A stretch of DNA of 64,000 nt from the NCBI GenBank assembly GCA_943367715.1, contig CALRJY020000032.1, positions 12,610 to 76,609 on the forward strand. Reading direction: 5' to 3'. Shown here piece by piece: positions 15,732 to 26,800 of this stretch; positions within the stretch are counted from its first letter, which is position 1, and each line of letters starts with the position of its first letter. Below the pieces are notes generated by a model. The model worked only from the letters and a program-made list of their open reading frames with translations, was not told the DNA's origin and searched no databases. This DNA is from JAEYXS01 sp943367715 (GTDB lineage: Bacteria > Verrucomicrobiota > Verrucomicrobiia > Limisphaerales > JAEYXS01). Both the position numbers and the translations under genes were made by a program.

Positions 15732-18700
15732 CTAAAGCTTCGGCACCAGCCGGTAAAAGCGACGGTTCACCCCCAGTGTTCCCGCATCAACCACCGGCAC
15801 GCTGTTATTCTGCGCCGTGATGGTCGTCAGTTTGATCCACGTGATGAAGTCGGACGATACCTCCACATCATACTCCACGCCATCGGCCCCGATAAAGTCC
15901 AAACGGAACTCGCCCAGGCCGCCCGCCGTAAAGCGCGGCGTGACGATCGCTGGCGCGACAAAGTAGGGCAATCCCGGCGGGAACGATTCCGTGGAATCAC
16001 CCGCCACATCGGTCGCCACCACTTTGAACGCCGGGATGATGGCCGCCGTCGGCGTCCACGTGTGACGGTAAGGCGGTGCGGTGCGTTCCCCCACCTTCTC
16101 GCCGTTGATCCAGAACTCCACCTTGCTCACGGTGTCGTCCACATCCGTCGCGTTCACTTCCAAGATGACGGGATGACCCGCTTTCAACGCCCGATCCGCT
16201 CCGGGTAGCACCCACGTGACCACCGGTGTATCATTGCGAAGCGAGATCGTCACACTACGATTGGCCGGGTCGCTGATCCCGCCATTGATGTCCGCCAGCC
16301 GTGCTTCAATCGAACGGCTCGTCGGATTCGGATTCCCCGAGGTGTTGCTGTAAGCCATCCGGCGCAACACTCTGGTGGCCTGTTCCATGGTGGCTAAAGC
16401 GCTGAATTCGATCTCCAAGGTTCCCGCGCCAACCCCCGAACCGTTGAGGGTCGCGATCGGCACTCCCGCCAGACGCACGTTCGTTCCATCCAGATCGATC
16501 TGTCCCGCTCCGCTGCCTTCCGGCAAGAGGGACACCTGCTCGGTCGCCTGTCCATTCACCGTGCGAACCTGAAGTTTAGCTCCCGACATCTCGAAAACAT
16601 TCGTGACGATGGCATTCACATCCACAAGCTGCGCCCCGCTGCGTTCCACATACGTGGCAGTTCCCCCGGAGAAAACGATGATGGTACTCGGGTCCAGCGT
16701 GACCGTCAGCGTTCCTTCCTGCAAAGTCACCGTGTAGTTCGCCGTCGGCAAACCCGCTTCGTCATTGAGGGCAACCGTGATCGGATAAGTCCCCGGCGCA
16801 CTGGCGACGGTTGCCGTCGAGCTCAGCGTGATCGGGATGACATCGCTGTTCTTCAAGCCTGTGAACGTCGCCGTATATGTGGCGCTCGCCCCATACGCCC
16901 GCGAGAGATTGTTCGCTTTGATCGTCAGCGGCACCTTCGTCACCGTCAATGATCCACCCGTCACCGCTACTGAGTAATTACCCAGTTTGTTGTTGGGATC
17001 ACTGAACACCGGCGTGATCGCATGAGTGCCCACCGGGCTCGTCAGATTTGCTGCGCTGGTATAGGTCGCCGTGATGTTGTCACCGGCCCGCACTCCGCTC
17101 AAAGATCCGCTCAAAGCAGGGTTGGCGGAACCATACCCGCGTGAAGCCGCATTCACCGTCGCAGTCAGCGTCTTGGTGGCCACCTGCAGGGTCACTGTGT
17201 TGGTGGTGCGCAGGTAGTTGACGCTGTCCGTAGGCGTCATGACCACCGTCAAGGTCTGCTGCCCCGCATCCAGTATCGCACCGGTGGTAGGCGTATAACT
17301 GAAGATGCCAGCAACGGGCGCGGAGGCATTGAGCTGCGCCGCTCCCAGCGCCGTGCCATACGTGAGGGCCGCCGGTGTCCAAGTGATTTCCACTGCCCCC
17401 TTGAAGATCACCAGCGTCATGCCGCTGGCGGTGCCCTGATAGTTCACCGTATCCACCGGCGTCGCGACGATCGGGTAGGAACCGATCGCCGTGGGCACCG
17501 TGGTCTGGTTGTTATATTTTATCGATAAGGCGACCCCTTCCGGACTGGTGGTAGCCGTGACCGGCCGGGGCGTTCCGTTATACGCCTGGCTGAGATTGCT
17601 GATCGTGATCCCCAATGTCCGTTTCGTGACCGTCAACGTTCCGGAGCCATTGCTGAAGCTGTAGTTGTTATCAGTCCCGCCTGTGATTGTGATGGGATAA
17701 GTCCCCACCACGCTCGTCTCAGTTGCCGCCGAGGCGACGACCGGCAGCACATCCACATCACCCAGCACGTCGCCGGTGACCAATCCGGATACGTTCAGCG
17801 CAAAATTCGGATTAGGCAGTCCATACTGGCGGCTCGCATTGCTGGTGGTGATGACCAGCGGTTTCTTCGTCACATTGATGACCACCGTGTTAGTCACCTG
17901 CTCAAATGCATTTGAGTCCGTCGGCACGAAAACCACCCGGAGGACTTGCCCGTTGCCGGCGCCTAATTTCGTGCCGCTGGGTGGATCATAGGTGAAGGTG
18001 CCCCCGGCAATCGAACTCGCATTCAGTTGCGCCGCTCCCAGCAACGTGCCGTAAACGATGGCCGTCGGGTCGCTCCACTCCACTTGGGGATCGCCTTTCA
18101 ACACGTCCAAATGGGCCTCCACACTGTAAACAAATCCCGCGGCATTACTGGCCCGCACGCGGTAGTTGGTCTCATCGCTCCCTTGGATGAACGAGATGGT
18201 ATAAGTGCTGTTGGTGGCGTTCAGGATGTCCTGGCCATCCTTTTGCCATTGATATCTCAAGCCCGGGGTTTGCGCCGCCTGGGCACGAAACGTCACCGAT
18301 GAACCCGCGGACTTCGCCTCGTTGACGGGAGATTTCACGATCACCGGCGGGCTCAAAGGCAGGTTGACGATGCGGATGCCATCCGGCAAAGAACAGAAGA
18401 TCTGATTGCCATCCACCGAGATCCGCAGATGCCCAGGGGCATAGGGATGGGCCGTCCCCGAATAGTTCAGAACCGTCCCGATGGGGATCGTTCCCACTTG
18501 GTTATAGTTTGCCGTTTCAAACACTCGTATTTCAGCGAAACCCGACCACGTGCAATAGACATAATTGCTCTGCGGATGATACACCGCGCCCAAGGGAAAT
18601 CCCGGACCGGAAAGCAAGGAGGCGACCAATCCGCCGGAAGCATCAAAAACATTGGCGCTGCGGCAGAGCAGCGTATGAGCCCCGTCACGGCTGACGGCGA

Positions 18701-21179
18701 GATCCGTTCCCACCGCCCCCACATTATCTATCTTCAGAGTTTGCGTCTGGTTGTCGGCATCCAGCCGGTAGTATTGCCCGGGACTTGTTTTCGTGGACAC
18801 CATCCCATGGATACTACGGCCCGCACCACTCACGACATGCGCATTGTTATAGTTGCTTCCATAGACGGTGCTTTGCCGGCTTGCCGCATCCACCCAAAAC
18901 GCCGGCATGGCATCAGCGTCCAAAGTGGCCAGCAGGTTGTATCCATGACCGAACGCCACGCTTCGCGTGGCTATGCCCGTGGCTCCATTGGTTCGCACCA
19001 GTTGGACCACATTTGTCGTGGGGGAAAGGTCGGTAGTGATGGTGAAGACGTGGGAGGTCAGCCCCGCCGTGCGGGTCGTAGCCAGAGCCATCAGCTCATA
19101 ATCCTCCGCAATATCAATGCCATAAACCTGACCCAGCATTCCGACGGAACTGATGAATGTTTTGTTCGTGACATTGAACCGGTTCAACAGACTGCCGCTC
19201 GTGATATGGAGCATGTTGTGCACCGGGTCATGCACCATGTCCCGATGGGAAGCGATCGGGATAAAATTCATCCTCACCTCCGCACTCGCAGAATTCATTC
19301 CGAAGGCATTCGATATCGTCACCGAATAGGTGGCTTCGTGGGAAATATTGAGGTCATTCACCACCAGTTCCGCGGTGGTGGCTCCATCGATGACGATCGA
19401 ATTCCGGTACCACTGGATCCCATAGGGGAACGTGCTGTTCGCCGTGAAACCCAGCCGCAACACATCGCCGCTCCACACATTCGTCGCCGCCGGCGGTTGC
19501 ACGAACACAGGCGGATCGATCACCGCCAAAGTGGCCCCCAGGCTTTCATCCTCTCCCAAATCGTTCACCACCGAAATCTTGTACGATCCCTGATGAGAGC
19601 TGTTTACTCCAGAAATCGTCAGCGACGGGTCCGAAGTCTGCTGGAAATTACTATTATTCTTCTTCCATTGCAGCGTGAACGGCGGTGATGCATCCACGAT
19701 GGCAACGAATCTCGCTGTTCCACCGATGGGCAAGTTTACCGAAACCGGATCTAGATGGACAGTGGGCGCCCGGCGGGGGCCGACTTTTCCGACAAAGGTC
19801 GCCTCTTGCCCGTAATTCGTCCCAAAAAAACCATCCACATAGGTCGTGCCAAAATGCACGCCACCGACCACCGGCTGATTATCAGGGCCCACCCCCATGG
19901 CCACTCCTGCCTCATACGACGGACCGCGCGACCGGGATATCTTGAGCAACTGGCCGGACTGGTTGAGCGTCAATACGGCGATGTCGCTGCTGCCGGTGGG
20001 CACGATCACTTCGCCATCCACCGTGGCAGTGCCGCTGACGATGTTAAAAAGACCGTGTATGTTCCCCGCCGAATCGGCTCTGACGGACACTACCGTCTCA
20101 TCTCCAGTTCCTTGCGCGGGTCTCAACCAGCGAAATGTCCCATTGTCCGAATAAGAGACGATAAATCCATCCTGACTGGACGAACCCGCATTGGGAAACG
20201 TGTTACCGCCAAATTGGACCGACCCAAATGAATCACCCGCCACGTAGAGATTCCCGAACTTGTCCGTGCACAGGGACCGCACCGTATCCGATCCCGATCC
20301 GCCACCCTGCTTGGCCCACGCCACACTTCCATCCCCGTTCAGCCGCGAAATGATCAAATCCAAGCTGCCGGCCGTGGTGAACGTCTCCGTGCCCCATTGA
20401 TGAGTCTGTGAGAAGCGGTAGACATAATACAGCTCGCCATTGGGTCCGCAGGTGAAATTCCCCCGAAAAGCCAACGGTCGTGTCCAATCCCGCTGACCCG
20501 CAGAATTGTAACGGCTGATCAAGTAGCCGGAAGTGAACTCAGGGCGGACGAACGTCTGGCCCCCGATCGTCACATCCAGATCGTGGTACGTGTGCGCGTA
20601 GATATTGCCGGACGGATCGGTCGCGAGATAACGGTGTACCACCCCACCGTTAATGTTCATATCCTCGTTGACCAGCCACGCTGTCGTTGCATCCGGCCGG
20701 ACCTTCAGCAGGAAAAAATCATAAAGAGAATTTTCCGTGCCCACCGGTGCCGCCGGTTGGCCAGCGATGGTGCCTGTCCCCTGATAAATCCCCGCCACCA
20801 CAATATTTCCATCGCTGGTGACCGCCACCTCCCGCCCCCACACTTGGGTCAAACCGCCACCGGCAAGTTTCAATTTCCAGACCAACTGGCCCGACTGGTT
20901 GATTTTGACCAGGTGGGAGCCGCCACTGGTGACGGCCGTTTGATTAAACTCAGAGTTATCCGGAAACTCGATTATCACGTAACTGTTGCCCGAGCTATCC
21001 ACTGAGATGTCGCGCGGGTAAGTTCCCCCTGCCGTGCCCCCCCCGAACTTAGCCCACTGAAAGCCCAACTGCTCCACACTGGCTCCTCGCACTCCGGCGG
21101 CCTGAAAAAAGAAAATCGCCAGGAGGAGTGTTAAGACACTCTTTATCCTCGCCCCGCTGAGATGGGATGGTACTTCCAT
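15732..21179 (-). CDS. Giant secreted protein with beta-propeller, Ig-like and MBG repeat domains
   Basis: A 1815-residue protein. The start at 21179 gives a signal peptide (RIKSVLTLLLAIFFFQAAGVRGAS); the frame stays open for another 132 codons upstream but that part looks non-coding. Rough order: an SBBP-type propeller (40-470, repeats such as WAKQGGGSGSDTVRSLCTDKFGNLYVAGDSFG), Ig-like domains (470-640), a second WD-like section (640-940), an Ig domain (940-1030), then MBG/YDG-type repeats (1030-1500; ASRQYGLPNPNFALNVSGLVTGDVLGD, YGTALGAAQLNASAPVAGIFSYTP), a beta-rich section, a Big_9-like domain (WINGEKVGERTAPPYRHTWTP) and a short end (VEYDVEVSSDFITWIKL...NRRFYRLVPKL) often seen at the C-terminus of verrucomicrobial exported proteins. 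Probably surface-exposed or released and adhesive; no enzyme motif seen. Confidence 0.88.
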   Translation of the reverse strand: MEVPSHLSGARIKSVLTLLLAIFFFQAAGVRGASVEQLGFQWAKFGGGTAGGTYPRDISVDSSGNSYVIIEFPDNSEFNQTAVTSGGSHLVKINQSGQLVWKLKLAGGGLTQVWGREVAVTSDGNIVVAGIYQGTGTIAGQPAAPVGTENSLYDFFLLKVRPDATTAWLVNEDMNINGGVVHRYLATDPSGNIYAHTYHDLDVTIGGQTFVRPEFTSGYLISRYNSAGQRDWTRPLAFRGNFTCGPNGELYYVYRFSQTHQWGTETFTTAGSLDLIISRLNGDGSVAWAKQGGGSGSDTVRSLCTDKFGNLYVAGDSFGSVQFGGNTFPNAGSSSQDGFIVSYSDNGTFRWLRPAQGTGDETVVSVRADSAGNIHGLFNIVSGTATVDGEVIVPTGSSDIAVLTLNQSGQLLKISRSRGPSYEAGVAMGVGPDNQPVVGGVHFGTTYVDGFFGTNYGQEATFVGKVGPRRAPTVHLDPVSVNLPIGGTARFVAIVDASPPFTLQWKKNNSNFQQTSDPSLTISGVNSSHQGSYKISVVNDLGEDESLGATLAVIDPPVFVQPPAATNVWSGDVLRLGFTANSTFPYGIQWYRNSIVIDGATTAELVVNDLNISHEATYSVTISNAFGMNSASAEVRMNFIPIASHRDMVHDPVHNMLHITSGSLLNRFNVTNKTFISSVGMLGQVYGIDIAEDYELMALATTRTAGLTSHVFTITTDLSPTTNVVQLVRTNGATGIATRSVAFGHGYNLLATLDADAMPAFWVDAASRQSTVYGSNYNNAHVVSGAGRSIHGMVSTKTSPGQYYRLDADNQTQTLKIDNVGAVGTDLAVSRDGAHTLLCRSANVFDASGGLVASLLSGPGFPLGAVYHPQSNYVYCTWSGFAEIRVFETANYNQVGTIPIGTVLNYSGTAHPYAPGHLRISVDGNQIFCSLPDGIRIVNLPLSPPVIVKSPVNEAKSAGSSVTFRAQAAQTPGLRYQWQKDGQDILNATNSTYTISFIQGSDETNYRVRASNAAGFVYSVEAHLDVLKGDPQVEWSDPTAIVYGTLLGAAQLNASSIAGGTFTYDPPSGTKLGAGNGQVLRVVFVPTDSNAFEQVTNTVVINVTKKPLVITTSNASRQYGLPNPNFALNVSGLVTGDVLGDVDVLPVVASAATETSVVGTYPITITGGTDNNYSFSNGSGTLTVTKRTLGITISNLSQAYNGTPRPVTATTSPEGVALSIKYNNQTTVPTAIGSYPIVATPVDTVNYQGTASGMTLVIFKGAVEITWTPAALTYGTALGAAQLNASAPVAGIFSYTPTTGAILDAGQQTLTVVMTPTDSVNYLRTTNTVTLQVATKTLTATVNAASRGYGSANPALSGSLSGVRAGDNITATYTSAANLTSPVGTHAITPVFSDPNNKLGNYSVAVTGGSLTVTKVPLTIKANNLSRAYGASATYTATFTGLKNSDVIPITLSSTATVASAPGTYPITVALNDEAGLPTANYTVTLQEGTLTVTLDPSTIIVFSGGTATYVERSGAQLVDVNAIVTNVFEMSGAKLQVRTVNGQATEQVSLLPEGSGAGQIDLDGTNVRLAGVPIATLNGSGVGAGTLEIEFSALATMEQATRVLRRMAYSNTSGNPNPTSRSIEARLADINGGISDPANRSVTISLRNDTPVVTWVLPGADRALKAGHPVILEVNATDVDDTVSKVEFWINGEKVGERTAPPYRHTWTPTAAIIPAFKVVATDVAGDSTESFPPGLPYFVAPAIVTPRFTAGGLGEFRLDFIGADGVEYDVEVSSDFITWIKLTTITAQNNSVPVVDAGTLGVNRRFYRLVPKL

Positions 21180-21759
21180 ATCCTTGTAAAAACTTAGGGA
21201 TTGGTCGTACCTAGCATTCTGCCTTCCAGCCTTACAAGGCGTTTCCCCCCAATAGGCCGAAAAGGCCATTCTATGACCAACCGACCACCATCCGCCCGCC
21301 AAGGTCCCCTTTAACCCCCGCTTTACGGATTCCTCCGGGCCCCGCGCCCCCACCAAATATGCAAAATACTTCATACGTTTTCGTTGAGGAGTTCCGGGGG
21401 AAGCCATCTTGCCACCGCTAAACCGCTCCTTTGCCGACAACCAGTTGCCAGCACTCAAATTAATGCCAGATTTAATGCAATCCTGCCAGCATTTTTTCGC
21501 TAAAATTTTTACCCAAACCCGAACTATTTCACCTTCAAGAACTTCCAAAAAAAACACAGCTCTCGTAACTCGCATTTCACCATCCCCTTGATGCCTTTCT
21601 CATTATTCCCGTCCTTCCTTTTTTCATCTCGTAATTCGTAATTCCAAAAATCGTAAATTTTCTCTCTTCCCTTTCACCAGTTTCGCGTTTTTGGCGGGCT
21701 ATCTCCCCTCTGAAAGTTGGACGTTGAACGTTTCCCAAAAAATCGTCACCATCCCCGCC
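21180..21759. other. Intergenic stretch between divergent genes, no gene supported
   Basis: This 580-bp region separates the giant minus-strand protein from the pectate-lyase-like plus-strand gene and should hold both promoters. Seen in it: a GCCTTACAAGGC hairpin (21229-21240), a GGCCGAAAAGGCC hairpin (21255-21267), AT-rich DNA at 21490-21560, and a 7-bp repeat near 21709. I see no convincing promoter pair or riboswitch. Confidence 0.6.
21709..21735. repeat. Degenerate 7-bp periodic repeat (GTTGGAC type)
   Basis: Reads TCTGAAA GTTGGAC GTTGAAC GTT, in phase with a 7-bp period and close in sequence to the block at 8584-8621. Confidence 0.6.
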
Positions 21760-23253
21760 ATGACTTCCCCGGCCCAGCGCATAACAAGGCGTCGTTTTGC
21801 CCAACTCACCCTCGGCTCCTGTCTTTTCGCCCAAACACTCCCGAGCATGGCCGCCAGCGCAGGCGACCCCACCCGCGCCACCGCCGAAGCCGCCCTCAAA
21901 AAAGCCGCCACCTTCTACGCCCAGAACTGCTCCAACTCCGGCGGCTACGCCTGGCGCCACAGCCGCGACCTGCGCCTGAGCGAAGGCGAGGGCGAGACCT
22001 CCAAGACCTCCTCCTGGGTCCAACCGCCCGGCACACCTTCCATCGGCGATGCCCTGCTCGATGTCTACGAAATCACCGGCGACCAGCAATACCTCACTGC
22101 CGCCAAAGCCGCCGCGAACGTCCTCATCCGCGGCCAGCGCCTCTCCGGCGGTTGGTATTACGGTGTGGAACTCGATCCCGCCAAACGCGTCGGTGAAGGC
22201 TATCGCGACAACCCGAACCATCGCCCGCCCAAATCCGGTCGTGACCTCAAGAACCTCACGATGCTCGATGACGACACCTCGCCCGCCGCCCTGCGCTTCC
22301 TCATGCGCTTTGACAAAGTCACCGGCTTCAAAGACCCCGCGCTGAAAGACACCATCGCCTACGCGATGAAGTCCATCATGCTCTCGCAATACCCCATCGG
22401 CGCGTGGACCCATAACTACGACCGCTGGCCCAAGGGCCACGACGTCCGCGAATATCCCATACTCAAAGCCACCTACCCCGCCCAATGGTCCCGCACCTGG
22501 CCCAACGACTGGACCGGTCACTATCATCTGAACGACAACATCTCCGGCAACGTCCTCGCCACCATGCTCCTCGCCCACGAGATCTACGGTGACGACCGCT
22601 ACCTTGCCGCCGCCAAGCGCACCGGCGATTTCTTCCTCCTCGCCCAGATGCCCGATCCCCAACCCGCCTGGGGCCAGCAATACGACGTGAAGATGCAGCC
22701 CGTCTGGGAACGCAAATTCGAGCCCCCCGCCATCAGCGGCCTCGAATCCCAATACGTCCTCGAAAGCCTCCTCCTGCTCTACCGCAAGACCGGCGACGCC
22801 AAATATCTCGAACCCTTCGCCAAAGCCCTGCCCTATCTCAAGAAGTCACTCCTGCGCGATGGCCGCATCGCCCGCTTCTACGAGCTCAAGACCAACAAGC
22901 CCCTCTGCTTCATCGTGCAAGACAAGGTCTATCACCTCTCCTACGATTTCAGCAAAGCCCCCGACCACTACGGCTTCATCTTCGACTCCAAGCTCGACCG
23001 CATCGAAGCCGAATACAACCGCCTGAAAAACGGCGGCAACAACGCGCGCCAGGAACTCCCCGCCCACGAACGCCTCCAGCCCACCGCCGCCGAAGTCAAA
23101 ACCATCATCGCGCAAATGGACCCACGCGGCGCCTGGATCGACGCCCGCTCCCTGAAAGGCCATAAAAAAGCCTCCCCCGAAGGCGTCATCCAATCCGAGA
23201 CCTTCATCAAAAACGTGAAAGTTCTCTGCGATTACCTAAAGCAGACCAAGTGA
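21760..23253 (+). CDS. Tat-exported pectate-lyase-like protein (PL10-like)
   Basis: A 497-residue exported protein. The start at 21760 yields a twin-arginine signal (MTSPAQRITRRRFAQLTLGSCLFAQ); upstream Met 21691 does not. The mature protein is mostly helical with repeated Gly-rich turns, as in an alpha/alpha-toroid: GDALLDVYEITGDQQYLTAAKAAANVL, GHYHLNDNISGNVLATMLLAHEIYGDDRYLAAAKRTGDFFLLAQMP, then PQPAWGQQYDVKMQPVWERKFEPPAISGLESQ, a block characteristic of pectate lyases of the PL10 type. The R/D/K catalytic set was not mapped, so activity on pectate is inferred. Codons strongly favour C in the third position. Confidence 0.78.
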   Translation: MTSPAQRITRRRFAQLTLGSCLFAQTLPSMAASAGDPTRATAEAALKKAATFYAQNCSNSGGYAWRHSRDLRLSEGEGETSKTSSWVQPPGTPSIGDALLDVYEITGDQQYLTAAKAAANVLIRGQRLSGGWYYGVELDPAKRVGEGYRDNPNHRPPKSGRDLKNLTMLDDDTSPAALRFLMRFDKVTGFKDPALKDTIAYAMKSIMLSQYPIGAWTHNYDRWPKGHDVREYPILKATYPAQWSRTWPNDWTGHYHLNDNISGNVLATMLLAHEIYGDDRYLAAAKRTGDFFLLAQMPDPQPAWGQQYDVKMQPVWERKFEPPAISGLESQYVLESLLLLYRKTGDAKYLEPFAKALPYLKKSLLRDGRIARFYELKTNKPLCFIVQDKVYHLSYDFSKAPDHYGFIFDSKLDRIEAEYNRLKNGGNNARQELPAHERLQPTAAEVKTIIAQMDPRGAWIDARSLKGHKKASPEGVIQSETFIKNVKVLCDYLKQTK

Positions 23254-23261
23254 TCTGTAGC

Positions 23262-23279
23262 CGCCGACGTGAGTCGGCG
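23262..23279. repeat. Isolated hairpin of the palindromic-element type
   Basis: CGCCGAC GTGA GTCGGCG, preceded by GTAGC as in the element at 9062. It lies just after the pectate-lyase-like gene and could also affect transcript ends. Confidence 0.6.
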
Positions 23280-23691
23280 CTGACCTGCTCCGATGGCGTG
23301 GCCGCCTGCCCCGTGCTGGAAGTCGGGGTTCGGGCACAGCAACGTCCAATAACACCAGCGTCACCATTCACATTTGCGCTTTGGTCTCGTAAATCACGTC
23401 TCAATTCCGGCCACGAAAGGCCTATGTCATTCTTCAAGTTGGGATAAATTGCTATCTCCTCCTTTCCTTGCCCTGAACAACCATTTGTTCAGCTATGAAA
23501 AGACTACCTCAATCCGTCAAAATCGCCAGTAAAAAATCACTCCAAAACCGCCTTCCCTCGCAACGATTTGCACCCGAAGAACTTTCAAACGAAGATTTTT
23601 CCTTTGGAGCGCGGATTGTCTCAATCCGCAGCAACTAGCCTAAGCAAAGCTGGGCCGATTTCGCTTAAAACCTCCCCCCTTCCCCCAAATA
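23280..23691. other. Intergenic stretch, no gene supported
   Basis: About 410 bases after the pectate-lyase-like gene. Short open frames here have no family features or plausible starts. The sequence is AT-richer than the flanks near 23450-23600. I see nothing functional beyond the hairpins on both sides. Confidence 0.55.
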
Positions 23692-23868
23692 GGCCCGACG
23701 GTGCAACCGTCCCCGAATAATGGCCCACCGGTGCAACCGGTTAGGCCCGTGGGTGCAACCCACTCGACCCTCGGCACATGTACACAAGTGCCGAGGTTTT
23801 CTACCAAATCCAGTCGCCTAGCGGCGACCCGGCCTGGCTTCCCGGTAAGGCGTTGCTGCCGCAACGCC
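23692..23868. repeat. Tandem array of covarying hairpins downstream of hsdR
   Basis: Three units share GGCCC-nnn-GGTGCAACC-nnn, at 23692, 23722 and 23744, where the flanking triplets are complementary in each unit: GAC/GTC, ACC/GGT, GTG/CAC. They are followed by CCTCGGCAC...GTGCCGAGG (23769-23796), GTCGCCTAGCGGCGAC (23813-23828) and GGCGTTGCTGCCGCAACGCC (23849-23868). The last hairpin ends 14 bp before the hsdR stop. Confidence 0.88.
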
Positions 23869-23882
23869 CTTGCCTCCCCTTT

Positions 23883-26800
23883 TCACCCCGCCCAATCCTT
23901 GCACAACACCTCCGCCTGTTTCAGCACCGTCTTCACCGCCTCCTCCTGCAAATCCGGCGGATACCCGTACTTGTTCAGAATCCGCTTCACCATCACCCGG
24001 ATCTTCGCCCGCGCACCCTCGCGTTCCGTCCAGTCAATCGTCACACTCGTTCGCACCTTCGTAATCAATTCCACCGCGATCACCTTCAGCTTGTCATCCC
24101 CCATCGCCTCCACTGCCGAGCCGTTTGCCGCCAGCGCATCATAGAACGCCACCTCATCATCCGTTAGCTTAAGTCTCTCACCACGCTTCGCCGCCTCCTC
24201 CAGTTCCTTCGCGATCTTGATCAATTCCTCGATCACCTCTTGCGTCGCGATCGCCCGGTTATGATACGCATTCAGCGCCTTCTTCAGCTTGTCGCTGAAA
24301 AGCTGGAACTGCACCAGGTTCTTGCTCGTCCGCACCTTCAGTTCATCCTTCAGCAATTTCTCCAGCAGCTCCGCCGCCACATTCTTGTGTTTCAGACCGC
24401 GCACCTCCGCGAGAAACTTGTCCGAGAGGATGCTGATATCCGGCTTCTTCAAACCTGCCGCTGTGAAAACGTCGATCACCTGCCCTTCCGTAATGATCGC
24501 CTTGGACACCAGTTGCCGGATGGCCGCGTCGATTTGCTCGGGCGTTTTACGGCTCCCGCCGGTCTGCTTGTTCAGTGCCGCCTGCACCGCTTGGAAGAAA
24601 GAGACATCATCCCGAATCTCCGCGGCTTCTTCCGTCGCCGCGCACAGGGCAAACGCTTGGGACAGTTCGGCGACTACTTGCACGAATCGCTTCTTGCCAT
24701 CCACCTGCTGCAGAATGTGCTCCTGACCTGCAGGCAGCAGTGCCAGTCGTTCCGCTGGTTTTCCCGTGGTCCACTTGGACCAATCCAGACCATGCATCAG
24801 CCCGCACGCCACATGATGCTTCTCCCGCATCACCGCCACGGCCTGCCGGATGTCATGCACCGGATGGCCCTTGCCCCCGCTCTCCGTGTAGGTGGCCAGC
24901 GCTTTCCTCAGTTGATCCGCCAGTCCCAGATAATCCACCACCAACCCGCCCGGCTTGTCGCGGAACACGCGGTTCACTCGCGCAATCGCCTGCATCAGCC
25001 CATGCCCTTGCATCGGCTTGTCCGCATACATCGTGTGCAGACACGGCGCGTCAAAGCCCGTGAGCCACATGTCCCGTACGATCACAATGCGGAACGGGTC
25101 CTTGCTGTCCTTGAACCGGTTCGCCATCGTCCGCCGCTTTTCCTTGTTGCGGATATGCGGCTGCCATTTATCACCATCGTCCGCACTGCCCGTCATGACC
25201 ACCTTGATGACGCACTCCTTTTGCTTCTCCGCTTCCAGGTCATCACCCTTCGCGCTCGCCCATTCCGGCTTGAGCGCCACTATGGCATTGTAGAGATCCA
25301 CACAAATACGACGGCTCATGCACACCACCATCGCCTTCCCTACATTCACCTCTTGCCGCCGCTCGAAATGGGCGATCAGGTCGGCGGCGATCAGCTTGAT
25401 GCGTTTGTCATCACCCACCAGCGCTTCCAGAGCGGCCCATTTTGCCTTGAGCTGCTCTTTCTTCGTCATCTCCTCACCTTCGGTGATCTGCTCAAACTCA
25501 TCATCCAGCTTCGGCACCTCACTCGCGTTCAGGCTCAGTTTCGCGATCCGGCTCTCGTAATGGATCGGCACCGTCGCCTTGTCCGTCACCGCGCGCTGGA
25601 TGTCATACACGCTGATGTAATCACCAAAAACCGCTCTGGTATTCGCATCCGTCTTTTCTATCGGCGTTCCCGTGAAACCGATGAAGGACGCATTCGGCAC
25701 CGCCGAGCGGATGTTGCTGGCGAACCCATAGCTCATCTCGCCCGTCTTGGGATTCACCTTCCCGCTGAAACCATACTGGCTGCGATGCGCCTCATCCGCG
25801 ATCACCACGATATTTGCGCGCGGGCTCAGCTCCGGCATCTTCGCCCCCTCTTCCGGCAAAAACTTTTGCACGGTGGTGAAAATCACACCCCCGCTTGCCA
25901 CTGCCAGCAGTTCTCTCAACTTCTCCCGGCTCTCCGCCTGGATCGGCGTTTGCCCGAGGATTTCATGACACCGTTTGAATTGTCCAAAGAGCTGGTCATC
26001 CAGATCATTGCGGTCCGTCAGCACGATCAGCGTCGGATTCTGCATTGCTGGAAGCCGCACCACTCGCGCGGCGTAGAAAAGCATGGAGAAACTCTTGCCG
26101 CTCCCTTGCGTATGCCACACCACCCCCGCGCGCCGGTCCCCCGGCTTGCCTCCGTGCATTCGCCCGGCCCAATAGCCCCCGGCGGAATCTTTCATGACCT
26201 CCACCATCCCGCTCGCCCGCACCGTTTCCTCCACTGCCGCATTCACTGCGTGAAACTGATGATACCCGGCAATGATTTTGTGCGTGTCCCCCTTCTCCCC
26301 ATCCTCTTCAAAGACGATGAAATGCTGGAGCAGGTCCAGGAACCTTTGCCGTTCAAAAACTCCCTTCACCAATATTTCCAGCTCCAATATTCCCTTCGGC
26401 GCATCTTCCCCGCTGATCGTCCGCCAGACCTTGAACCATTCTTGATTGGCCGTCACCGAGCCGATGCGTGCTTCCAATCCATCACTGACGATCAGCACCG
26501 CGTTGTACGCCAGCAGGGAGGGAATCTCCGCCTTGTACGTTTGCAACTGATGATACGCGCTCCAGATCGTCGCCCCTTCATCCGCCGCATTTTTGAGTTC
26601 GATGAGGCCGAGCGGCAGACCGTTGACAAAGATCACGATGTCCGGCCGCCGGTTATGCTGCCCTTCTATTACCGTAAACTGGTTCACCGCCAGCCAGTCA
26701 TTATTATTGGCCGCCTGAAAATCCACCAAACGCACCCGATCCCCCGCCAGCGAACCATCCGCCCGTGGATACTCCACCTCCACCCCATCCCGCAATATGT

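Noticed and set aside
18429..19688. 419-codon open frame antisense to the giant MBG protein
   Set aside because: Arg/His-rich translation with no signal or domain, fully inside a well-supported gene on the other strand.
21180..21260. c-di-GMP (GEMM) riboswitch ahead of the giant protein
   Set aside because: Some hairpins are present, but the conserved GEMM core sequences could not be found.
21180..21575. N-terminal extension of the giant protein by 132 codons
   Set aside because: The frame is open but contains no domain-like sequence, and a signal peptide begins at 21179.
23692..23868. CRISPR array
   Set aside because: The units are hairpins of unequal spacing, only three share a core, there are no unique spacers of constant length, and no cas genes are present.
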